NCBI GenBank assembly: GCA_038318895.1
Contig: JBBQCS010000061.1
Coordinates: forward strand, 1 to 18,550
Direction: 5' to 3'
Source of the DNA: UBA11222 sp030652895
GTDB taxonomy: Bacteria > Pseudomonadota > Alphaproteobacteria > UBA11222
DNA length: 18,550 nt
Shown here: positions 1 through 6,828 of the stretch, one piece after another
Numbering within the stretch: position 1 is the first letter of the stretch
Layout of the letters: the number at the start of each line of letters is the position of its first letter
Position numbers and translations under genes: made by a program
The notes under the pieces: generated by a model
The model's database searches: none
What the model was told of the DNA's origin: nothing
Seen by the model: the letters and a program-made list of their open reading frames with translations, nothing else

Positions 1-1
1 A

Positions 2-178
2 GCCATGGAAGGCTGGAGCCAAAGTACGCAAGGTGCGCGCAGTTGGGCGCAGTTGCCCGCAACAGCCATCAAATATATCCGCCGGATCGAAGAGCTAATC
101 GAAGCGCCGGTCGCCATGCTGTCCACCAGCCCGGAACGCGAAGACGTGATCCTGGTACATGATCCGTTCTCGGATTAA
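2..178 (+). CDS. purA: Adenylosuccinate synthetase, C-terminal end (5'-truncated by window)
   Basis: Only the last 58 residues are in the window; the frame is open from base 2 to TAA at 176-178. The peptide contains GWSQSTQGARSWAQLP, then IRRIEELIEAPV, STSPERED and a C-terminal HDPFSD. This matches the PurA C-terminus, which in the family reads like GW..ST.G..SW..LP, Y...IEEL...PV and STGP.R...I. PurA joins IMP and aspartate with GTP to form adenylosuccinate, the first committed step of AMP synthesis, in the cytoplasm. It converges on rpoH with a gap of about 145 bp. The catalytic and GTP-binding parts lie outside the window, so activity cannot be judged. Confidence 0.9.
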   Translation, partial: AMEGWSQSTQGARSWAQLPATAIKYIRRIEELIEAPVAMLSTSPEREDVILVHDPFSD

Positions 179-237
179 TCTACCCGACCAGAGTCTGATT
201 GGCGATGCATGAACGATCTTATGGCCCCCCATCCCGG

Positions 238-258
238 CCCTCCCCACGAGTGGGAGGG
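238..258. repeat. GC-rich hairpin in the purA/rpoH convergent gap
   Basis: The arms CCCTCCCCA and TGGGAGGG flank a 4-base CGAG loop, with one bulged C. It lies between two convergent genes, where a shared bidirectional terminator would be expected. Neither side is followed by a T-tract, so it is not a classical intrinsic terminator. It may be a transcript-end stabiliser or one copy of a dispersed palindrome. Confidence 0.4.
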
Positions 259-323
259 GGGTAAGCGCCAGCCGACTAATAAAAATTCACCTGATTGCAC
301 CGCCGGTAAGTATCACGCGCCCG

Positions 324-1214
324 CTATTTCTTCACGGTCTCTCTTGCTGCACGGCGCATGGCGCGTTGCAGCTTTTCGAAGGCACGGACCTCAATCTGGC
401 GTACCCGTTCGCGGCTGATATTATATTCCTGGCTTAGGTCCTCAAGGGTTTTGGGCTCTTCACGCAAACGCCGGGCGCTTAGAATATCCCGCTCGCGTTC
501 GGTCAGGTGCTTCATGGCATCTTCCAGCAGGGCATGACGAAGCTGAAATTCCTCGCTCTCGCCCAATTCTGTTTCCTGATTGGGCTTATCATCCACCAGC
601 CAGTCTTGCCACTCGCCGTCGGCATCCATGCGCAGCGGCGCATTCAGAGAATTATCCTGCCCAGCCAGACGCTGGTTCATATTGGTGACTTCCTGTTCCG
701 AAACGCTCAGTTTCTGGGCGATCAGCGCCACCTGTTCGGACGTCATGTCACCTTCATCAAGCGCTTCAATCTGGTTTTTCACCCGGCGCAGATTGAAGAA
801 CAGTTTTTTCTGCGCCGCGGTCGTGCCGATTTTTACCAGGCTCCAGGACCGTAAAATATATTCTTGTATGGCGGCGCGTATCCACCACATGGCGTACGTC
901 GACAGGCGGAAGCCTTTTTCGGGCTCGAACCGCTTTACGGCCTGCATCAGGCCCACATTGCCCTCGGAAATCACTTCACCAACCGGCAGTCCATAGCCGC
1001 GATAGCCCATCGCCATTTTGGCCACCAGACGCAAATGGCTGGTCACCATCTTATGGGCGGCGTCGCTATCGCCATGCTCACGCCAGCGTTTGGCCAGCAT
1101 ATATTCTTCTTCCGGATCAAGCACCGGGAAGTGGCGAATTTCCTGCAGGTAACGCGACAGCCCGCCATCGGGCGTAAGCACCGGCAGCGTCGTTTTTTCT
1201 TTAGTTTCTGACAT
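324..1214 (-). CDS. rpoH: RNA polymerase sigma-32 (heat-shock) factor RpoH
   Basis: This 296-residue sigma-70 family protein directs core RNA polymerase to heat-shock promoters. Visible parts are region 2 with GNVGLMQAVKRFEPEKGFRL and STYAMWWIRAAIQEYI (about 85-120), the RpoH-box QKKLFFNLRR (135-144) that marks sigma-32 among sigma factors, and region 4 with a helix-turn-helix around ISRERVRQIE near the C-terminus. The length is normal for alphaproteobacterial RpoH. I chose ATG at 1214, giving MSETKEK, rather than the in-frame GTG at 1235, because the seven extra residues look unrelated to the family; neither start has a strong Shine-Dalgarno. It lies 120 bp downstream of the rluD-like gene on the same strand. 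A possible extracytoplasmic-stress promoter sits just before the start. Many alphaproteobacteria carry more than one rpoH, and the paralogue cannot be assigned here. Confidence 0.95.
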   Translation of the reverse strand: MSETKEKTTLPVLTPDGGLSRYLQEIRHFPVLDPEEEYMLAKRWREHGDSDAAHKMVTSHLRLVAKMAMGYRGYGLPVGEVISEGNVGLMQAVKRFEPEKGFRLSTYAMWWIRAAIQEYILRSWSLVKIGTTAAQKKLFFNLRRVKNQIEALDEGDMTSEQVALIAQKLSVSEQEVTNMNQRLAGQDNSLNAPLRMDADGEWQDWLVDDKPNQETELGESEEFQLRHALLEDAMKHLTERERDILSARRLREEPKTLEDLSQEYNISRERVRQIEVRAFEKLQRAMRRAARETVKK

Positions 1215-1223
1215 ACTTATATC

Positions 1224-1249
1224 TACGCACACCACACCGGCAAAGTTCC
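1224..1249 (-). promoter_or_regulatory. Candidate EcfG-type promoter before rpoH
   Basis: On the minus strand GGAAC (1249-1245) is followed after 17 bases by CGTA (1227-1224). The general stress sigma factor EcfG of Alphaproteobacteria recognises GGAAC-N16/17-CGTT, so this is one base off in the -10 element. Initiation 6-8 bases later would fall just before ATG 1214 and give an almost leaderless mRNA. It is a motif match only and could be chance. Confidence 0.3.
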
Positions 1250-1334
1250 ATCCGGCGCCTGAGTTTTCGGTTATTTCCTGGAATCTTTATAATATAGGAA
1301 GTTTACCATCCATTTACAGATCCTGCCGTTAATT

Positions 1335-2324
1335 TTATATCTGTTCCAAGGTGCCAAGTAGCACCGCCATGTCATCTGGCAGGGGGCTGTCGTAGTTGTG
1401 AAATTGTCCGTTTTGCGGATGAACGAACCCGAGGCTTGCGGCGTGCAGCGCCTGCCGGCCCAATCCGGTAACCGCCTGTTGGACGGTATCGTGCAAACCC
1501 TTCGCTCTGCTGCGGCCGCCGCCATAAACCGGATCGCCCACGATTGCATGGCCAATATGCGCCATGTGCACCCGGATCTGGTGGGTGCGGCCGGTTTCCA
1601 GACGGCAGCGTATGAGGCTGATCAAAGGCTTTGACGGGTCGCCAAAACGCTGCAACGTCTCATAGTTGGTGATGGCCTCGCGGCCGCCCTGGGGGCGTAC
1701 AGCCATCTTTTGACGGTTCGATGGGCTGCGGCCAATCTGCGTAACAATGCGGCCCCGGGCGGGGTTTGGAGCGCCCCAGACGAACGCCAGATAGCGGCGC
1801 TGCACCGTATGGGCGGCGAATTGCTCGGCCAGTGAAGCGTGGGCGCGGTCAGTTTTGGCGGCAACCAGCAGGCCGCTGGTCAGTTTATCCAGCCGGTGCA
1901 CGATGCCTGGCCGCCGCACCCCGCCGATGCCGGACAGACTGTCCCCGCAATGGGACAAGAGTGCGTGCACCAGAGTTCCCTGCCAGTTCCCCGCGGCCGG
2001 ATGAACGACCAGTCCTGCGGGTTTATCAATGACGATAAGCTCACTGTCTTCATAGATGACGGTCAACGGGATGGCTTCGGGTTCCGGCACAGCATCGGTC
2101 ACGGCAGGTATGGTGATGGAAAAGACGTCGCCGGGTTTGACCCTGTAGGATGCGTCGTCTATCGTGCGCCCGCGCTGCTGAACGTGGCCAGCCGCCAGAA
2201 GCGCCTGTATACGGGAGCGGCTGAGTTCCGCGATGCGGATGCTAAGCCATTTGTCCAGGCGCACGCCGCCCTCCGTCCCGGTGACGGTGAGTGTGCCGGC
2301 GCCTTCTTTGATCGGATTATCCAT
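1335..2324 (-). CDS. rluD: RluA/RluD-family 23S rRNA pseudouridine synthase
   Basis: This 329-residue protein isomerises uridine to pseudouridine in RNA; RluD acts on helix 69 of 23S rRNA. An N-terminal S4 RNA-binding domain begins near VRLDKWL (21-27). The catalytic domain carries ELIVIDKPAGLVVHPAAG (about 95-112), HRLDKLTSGLL with the catalytic Asp at 146, and GRTHQIRVHM in the C-terminal third. Length and order fit RluD, but RluA-family members are hard to separate without alignment, so target specificity is inferred. The start at 2324 shares bases with the divergent gene's start and has no clear Shine-Dalgarno; a GTG a little downstream would still keep the whole S4 domain. Its stop is 120 bp before rpoH, so co-transcription with rpoH is possible. 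Confidence 0.88.
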   Translation of the reverse strand: MDNPIKEGAGTLTVTGTEGGVRLDKWLSIRIAELSRSRIQALLAAGHVQQRGRTIDDASYRVKPGDVFSITIPAVTDAVPEPEAIPLTVIYEDSELIVIDKPAGLVVHPAAGNWQGTLVHALLSHCGDSLSGIGGVRRPGIVHRLDKLTSGLLVAAKTDRAHASLAEQFAAHTVQRRYLAFVWGAPNPARGRIVTQIGRSPSNRQKMAVRPQGGREAITNYETLQRFGDPSKPLISLIRCRLETGRTHQIRVHMAHIGHAIVGDPVYGGGRSRAKGLHDTVQQAVTGLGRQALHAASLGFVHPQNGQFHNYDSPLPDDMAVLLGTLEQI

Positions 2325-2643
2325 GCAAGAACCAGTGACGCAAAACTATCGTGGGCTCAAGTCTGCCGTGATCATCATGGGGGTTTTGCTTGTGTTGGGC
2401 ACCATAGCCCTGGTGGTGGGGATGGTGCGTCAGGCTGGCCGGATTGCAGATCATTTCGATCATAAGGCGATGCAGAACATCACTTTGCCGCAGGAACTGG
2501 CGGGTAACGTGATGCAGATGCAGGTGGATGGGGGACGGCTGGTCTTGTTGGTGAAGCGCGGCAGCGGTCAGAAAATCGTTATTCTGGATATGGCGAGCGG
2601 GCAAGTGATTGCAACAGTTGACCCAGTTCCGGCGCCTCAATGA
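2323..2643 (+). CDS. Small single-TM membrane protein, resembles DUF6476
   Basis: This is a 106-residue protein of unknown function. It has a short polar N-terminus, a transmembrane helix at about residues 13-35 (SAVIIMGVLLVLGTIALVVG), then a soluble tail with LPQELAG, GGRLVLLVKRG and KIVILDMASGQVI. The short beta-rich tail after one helix resembles the DUF6476 family of Alphaproteobacteria, by memory rather than by search. The frame is open upstream to 2233, but ATG 2323 is preferred because the upstream residues are antisense to the rluD-like gene and lack hydrophobic or conserved character. The ATG overlaps the divergent start codon, and the stop overlaps the next gene as ATGA, so translational coupling to the JAMM gene is likely. 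Confidence 0.65.
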   Translation: MQEPVTQNYRGLKSAVIIMGVLLVLGTIALVVGMVRQAGRIADHFDHKAMQNITLPQELAGNVMQMQVDGGRLVLLVKRGSGQKIVILDMASGQVIATVDPVPAPQ

Positions 2644-3077
2644 CCGCGCCTAGCCTGTATATTGCGCGGGCTGATTTTAGCCGCATCGAGGCGCATGCGA
2701 AGTCTGGCCTGCCGCGTGAAAGTTGCGGGCTACTGCTTGGCGTGCAAGCAGATAGTGGCTGGCAGGTATCGGGGGTTGAGCAAAGCAGGAATGTTGCGCC
2801 ACAGGACCGCCTCGACCGGTTTGAGATCGATCCGGCGCTCTTGCTTCGAATACAAAAGGCCGCCAGGGCTGGGGGTCCGCGTATGATCGGCGTCTATCAT
2901 TCACACCCGGATGGTGCATGTGAACCGTCGCAAACCGATTTGGCGGCTTCCTGGCAGAGTGGGATGGTATGGCTGATCACAGCTATCAGTGTGGAACGGA
3001 TCGACACTCGCGCCTATCTTCGTGAAGACGCGGGATTTGTCCCGGTATCATTACAAGTGATGGAAACATACGAATGA
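2640..3077 (+). CDS. JAMM/MPN-domain (Mov34) zinc metalloprotease
   Basis: This 145-residue protein is essentially one JAB1/MPN domain. The full JAMM zinc site is visible: Glu27 in PRESCGLLLG, then the H-x-H-x7-S-x2-D motif as HSHPDGACEPSQTD (His87, His89, Ser97, Asp100). Family members are isopeptidases or peptidases that trim the C-terminus of ubiquitin-like proteins; bacterial stand-alone members are tied to processing of ThiS/MoaD-like sulfur carriers, or have no known substrate. No sulfur-carrier gene lies next to it here. Its ATG overlaps the previous stop and its TGA overlaps the next ATG, both as ATGA, so it is the middle gene of a tight three-gene set. All metal ligands are intact, so an active enzyme is expected; the substrate is unknown. 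Confidence 0.87.
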   Translation: MTAPSLYIARADFSRIEAHAKSGLPRESCGLLLGVQADSGWQVSGVEQSRNVAPQDRLDRFEIDPALLLRIQKAARAGGPRMIGVYHSHPDGACEPSQTDLAASWQSGMVWLITAISVERIDTRAYLREDAGFVPVSLQVMETYE

Positions 3078-4111
3078 GCGCCAGCTTTACCAGTGATAAT
3101 CAGGCCCCTGTAGCACCGCAGATAATGGCTGCACTCCTGAAAGCGAACGAAGGCAGGGCGCCATCCTATGGGGCTGACGCCATTACCGGGCGGTTGCAGG
3201 CGCAATTTTCAGAGGTGTTCGAGAGAGATCTGAGGGTTTTTCCCGTAGTGACCGGGACCGCTGCCAATGCGCTGGCGCTTGCCATGCTGACGCCACCATG
3301 GGGGACAATTTTTTGCCATCAGGAATCCCATATTGCAACCGATGAATGCGGCGCACCGGAATTTCACACTAGCGGAGCTAAATTGCAATTGCTGCCTGGC
3401 GCGCATGGGCGGCTTTCGGCTGAAGAACTGTCACGATGTTTGGCAGACACTAACCCCGGCGATCAGCATCAGACCCAGCCCGCTGTCGTGAGCCTGACCC
3501 AGGCCACTGAAGCAGGCACCGTGTACCGGCCCGATGAAATCGCCGCATTGTCGGCAGTCGCCAGGCTGCATAAGCTTTATGTGCATATGGATGGGGCGCG
3601 GTTTGCCAATGCTGTCGTCGCATTGAATTGCTCGCCGGCGGATTTGACCTGGCGGGCAGGGGTGGACGTACTTTCTTTCGGGGCGACCAAGAATGGGGCG
3701 CTGGCGGCCGAAGCCGTGCTGTTTTTTGATCCGGGGCTGGCTGAAAATTTTATATACCGGCGCAAGCGGGCGGGCCATCTGGTTTCCAAAATGCGGTTTT
3801 TATCCGCACAACTTGAAGCCTATCTGGAAAACGGGCTGTGGCTTGAGCTGGCTGCGAACGCCAATGTTCAGGCAAGGCGTCTCGCGGACGGGTTATACGC
3901 TATACCTTCGGTAGAAATTTTGCATCCGGTCCAGGCAAACGAGATTTTTGCGCGCATTCCGCCAGCCATGCTGACCCCTTTGCGCGATCAGGGATTTGGC
4001 TTTCATATATGGGGTCGCGAGGACGAAGGGATCATCCGTCTGGTAACAGCGTTCGACACGAAACCGGACGAGGCTGATCAGTTCATCAGCGCCATCCGGG
4101 CCTTGAGTTAA
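3074..4111 (+). CDS. Threonine aldolase, PLP-dependent (low-specificity type)
   Basis: This 345-residue fold type I PLP enzyme cleaves L-threonine or L-allo-threonine to glycine and acetaldehyde. Seen are GTAANALAL (61-69) for phosphate binding, CHQESHIATDE with the PLP-stacking His at 86, HMDGARFANA with the PLP-binding Asp at 173, and SFGATKNG with the Schiff-base Lys at 206. Length and motif order match LtaE-type aldolases, usually about 330-350 residues. Stereo-preference cannot be read from the sequence. The ATG overlaps the JAMM gene's TGA by 4 nt. The stop is only 12 bp from the stop of the convergent chemotaxis receptor gene, leaving no room for a terminator between them. Confidence 0.9.
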   Translation: MSASFTSDNQAPVAPQIMAALLKANEGRAPSYGADAITGRLQAQFSEVFERDLRVFPVVTGTAANALALAMLTPPWGTIFCHQESHIATDECGAPEFHTSGAKLQLLPGAHGRLSAEELSRCLADTNPGDQHQTQPAVVSLTQATEAGTVYRPDEIAALSAVARLHKLYVHMDGARFANAVVALNCSPADLTWRAGVDVLSFGATKNGALAAEAVLFFDPGLAENFIYRRKRAGHLVSKMRFLSAQLEAYLENGLWLELAANANVQARRLADGLYAIPSVEILHPVQANEIFARIPPAMLTPLRDQGFGFHIWGREDEGIIRLVTAFDTKPDEADQFISAIRALS

Positions 4112-4123
4112 GTAAATATCTGC

Positions 4124-6505
4124 TTACGCTGCGCGCACCTGCACCAGGAACCGGTTCACCTCTTCGCGCAGTTTATCCGCCTCGGAGCTTAAATCGCCTG
4201 CGGCGGACACAACGGCATTTGCGGCTTCACTGGTTTCATCGTTAGCCGATTGCACGGCAACGATGTTTGCCGATACGTCCCGCGTCGATGTTGCTGCTTC
4301 CTGCGTGTTTTGAGAAATATTCTGTGTTGCGCTGCTCTGCTCCTGAACCGCGGAAGCAACCGAGGTGACGGAATCGCTGATCTCGCCAATGGTGGCGCGG
4401 ATGCTGGCGATCGCCGCCAATGCCTCTGATGACACGTTCTGCATGGCATCGATCTGGTTGGAAATTTCCTCGGTGGCGTGGGCGGTCTGGTTGGCCAGGT
4501 TTTTTACTTCGCTGGCCACCACGGCAAACCCCTTGCCGGCCTCTCCGGCGCGCGCCGCCTCGATCGTGGCGTTGAGCGCCAGCAGATTGGTCTGCTTGGC
4601 AATATGATTGATTAGTTCAACCACCTGACCGATTTTACCTGCCGTTTCGGAAAGCACTTGCATGGTTTTGTTTGTTGCCTCAGCGTGCGCAACGGCAGTG
4701 CGGGCGACGGCATTTGACGCTGTCATTTGCTTTTCGATCTCACTGATGGAATAGCTGAGCTCTTCAGATGCAGCCGCCACAGTTTCAACGTTGGAGCTGG
4801 CGCTTGAGGCCGCCGAGCTGACCAGGTCGCTACGGTCACGGGCTTGAGCTGCGATGCTGGACATCTGTTCTGCGGTTTGCTTCATGCCCAGGGCGCTAGC
4901 GGAGACCGCCTCTACAATATGGCCAACTGTGTCTTCAAAGCTGGAGGCGAGCGCTTCCATTGCCTGACGCTTTTCTTCTGTGGCGACGCGGCGAGCTTCA
5001 TCGCGTTCTTCTTTTGCGCGCTCGATTTCGATGGCGTTTTCCTTGAATATCTGTACGGCCGATGACATCTCGCCAATTTCATCGTGGCGTTCGCGGAAAG
5101 GAATTTCAACGGTTAGATCCCCGCCCGCCAATGTGCGCATGGAACTGCCCATGGCGCGCAGCGGACGCGTGACGCTATGCCCGACATAGTAGAAGGCGAT
5201 AAATGCAACGGCGGCTATCGTTAACACCGACAGGACAAGCAGGGTAAGCTCGCTGGTGGCAATCCGGTCTGTTACGTCCATTACGCCCGAATTCACGTCG
5301 GAACGGCGGTCTGCGAGCTGGTTATCCGCGACGCGGGTTAATATCGCTGCGTCAGACTGAACCTCGCTCAAGGCGTCCAGCGTACGATTGGTGACATCCA
5401 TTGCTTTCAGACTTTGATCAAACAGATCGTTCTCCGCATCACCCGCGTCCGACATTTTTCTGACTATGTTTTTCAGGACTGCCAGCTTCTCGTTCCATTC
5501 CGGCGTTTGTTTAACGGCCGTTTCGTTAAGGGCATTAAACCCGGCATTTACCGTGACAATGGCGGTCATGAATCGCTCCATAACGTTCTTGACGGCGTCC
5601 GCATCTTTTAGCGCCGCGCCTTCCGCCAGCAGGCCAGCGGCCAGATTGGCGTTAGCGGTAATGTCCGATACCCCCTGAAGCGCGTTGATTTGATTCTGTA
5701 ATTGGACTGCGGACGAGTCGGTCCCATTTTGTACGTAGCCTGTCCCGTCAGCGTCTGTTTGCTGCGCATCATCTTTTAGTTTTCCGGCAGCGGTTGTACT
5801 GGCAAACATGTCCTCCATAACCATGAATACGGAATCATTCGCCTCATCGGAAAAATACTGGATAGTCTCTATTAATTCGGCATGTATGGCCTGGGAATTT
5901 TTCAGGCTCTGGTTTAACGCCCCCTGAGCGGTGAAATTCTCGGAAACCAGATCATCAAGTTTCTTGATGTGGCCTGATATTTTGGCGATGACGGCCGTGG
6001 CTTTATCAAGCTCTTCCTTTTTCATGACGCCGGATAATAATTTTAGATTTTCCGTGAGTTTTTCGACCTCCTGGGTCACAGTTTCCCGCCGCGTCTTGAG
6101 CGTCGCCTCATCTTTTGACGATGCTAACGCGCGCAGATTTATCGCAATTTGATTGACAGTCATGGCGACGTCAAAGGCGCCGGTCATGCCGCCTATGTCG
6201 TGCTCGGCAACATTCGTAAAGGTTGCCTCGATCAACCGAAACGAATTAAACGACACCAGGCAGGCGACCAATGTCAAAACACCCACCAGCACATAGGTAG
6301 CAAACAGTTTTGCCTGAATGCTGAGTCTCGATAGAGAGGAGCTGTTGGATAAAAGCTGCGCACATTTGGTGAGAAAAATATCACCGTTGGTCCGCGCTCT
6401 TTGGAGCATTTCCTTTGCAGGAATTTTATTGTTCAGTGATTTAGCCATCCCTATAACTTTTCCTGAAGCTTCCTGAATTTTCTTCGTTGCGTCCTGATTA
6501 TCCAT
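4124..6505 (-). CDS. Methyl-accepting chemotaxis protein, two TM segments with HAMP
   Basis: This is a 793-residue transmembrane chemoreceptor that senses a ligand outside or in the membrane and controls CheA. From ATG 6505 the order is: a cytoplasmic N-terminal stretch of about 65 residues, TM1 at about 66-86, a long helical periplasmic region at about 87-419, TM2 at about 420-441, HAMP at about 442-495, then the signalling coiled coil with its hairpin tip HIAKQTNLLALNATIEAARA (635-654) and a following GKGFAVVASEVKNLANQT stretch. The periplasmic part has no recognisable ligand motif; its all-helical make-up would fit a helical bimodular (HBM-like) sensor. The C-terminus lacks an NWETF-type CheR tether. 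ATG 6505 is preferred over ATG 6538 because GGGGCGA precedes it. No che or fla gene is nearby, so it is an orphan receptor. Confidence 0.92.
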   Translation of the reverse strand: MDNQDATKKIQEASGKVIGMAKSLNNKIPAKEMLQRARTNGDIFLTKCAQLLSNSSSLSRLSIQAKLFATYVLVGVLTLVACLVSFNSFRLIEATFTNVAEHDIGGMTGAFDVAMTVNQIAINLRALASSKDEATLKTRRETVTQEVEKLTENLKLLSGVMKKEELDKATAVIAKISGHIKKLDDLVSENFTAQGALNQSLKNSQAIHAELIETIQYFSDEANDSVFMVMEDMFASTTAAGKLKDDAQQTDADGTGYVQNGTDSSAVQLQNQINALQGVSDITANANLAAGLLAEGAALKDADAVKNVMERFMTAIVTVNAGFNALNETAVKQTPEWNEKLAVLKNIVRKMSDAGDAENDLFDQSLKAMDVTNRTLDALSEVQSDAAILTRVADNQLADRRSDVNSGVMDVTDRIATSELTLLVLSVLTIAAVAFIAFYYVGHSVTRPLRAMGSSMRTLAGGDLTVEIPFRERHDEIGEMSSAVQIFKENAIEIERAKEERDEARRVATEEKRQAMEALASSFEDTVGHIVEAVSASALGMKQTAEQMSSIAAQARDRSDLVSSAASSASSNVETVAAASEELSYSISEIEKQMTASNAVARTAVAHAEATNKTMQVLSETAGKIGQVVELINHIAKQTNLLALNATIEAARAGEAGKGFAVVASEVKNLANQTAHATEEISNQIDAMQNVSSEALAAIASIRATIGEISDSVTSVASAVQEQSSATQNISQNTQEAATSTRDVSANIVAVQSANDETSEAANAVVSAAGDLSSEADKLREEVNRFLVQVRAA

Positions 6506-6538
6506 GTGTTTCGCCCCGGCGTATGTTGGTCTGCACAT

Positions 6539-6828
6539 AACGGAATTCGTTAACGGCTCTCGATTCCCCCTCCAACGAGTTCCTGTGCCTTTTACGGCGC
6601 CAGGTCGTATGGTTGAGTGCGATCACCATATTTGGGTAAAGTTACTAATTGGTAAAACCATAGCGTGTGTTAAGTGCAGAAAATTCATTTTATGATCTGA
6701 CAGCCACAACTTACTTTACCCGCTATAGGTGGGCTCGGGGAGCGATGGCGGATGGACTTTTGCTGTGGATTTAAGCCATATAGTGGATACAGACATATGT
6801 AACGACCACAACAAGAGGGGAACCTTGG
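6539..6828. other. 290-bp divergent intergenic region
   Basis: This region separates the divergent chemoreceptor and thiolase-like genes and must carry both promoters. I see no confident -35/-10 pair. It holds a direct repeat GGTAAA (6635-6640 and 6651-6656) and a 9-bp inverted repeat GGGTAAAGT (6634-6642) / ACTTTACCC (6713-6721). TAACG/CGTTA arms lie next to the chemoreceptor start. A good Shine-Dalgarno AGAGGGG (6814-6820) stands 8 bases before ATG 6829. No coding potential is convincing here. Confidence 0.5.

Noticed and set aside
209..418. 69-residue frame after purA
   Set aside because: It runs through a hairpin and then antisense to the rpoH 3' end, with no homology pattern.
1283..1295. 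TATAAT/TATTAT-like sequence upstream of rpoH as a sigma-70 or sigma-32 promoter
   Set aside because: The AT-rich stretch matches a -10 in either direction, but no acceptable -35 lies 16-18 bases away.
6752..6766. Possible sigma-54 promoter (TGG...TTGCT) before the thiolase-like gene
   Set aside because: The GG-to-GC spacing is 6 bases instead of the 10 that sigma-54 needs.
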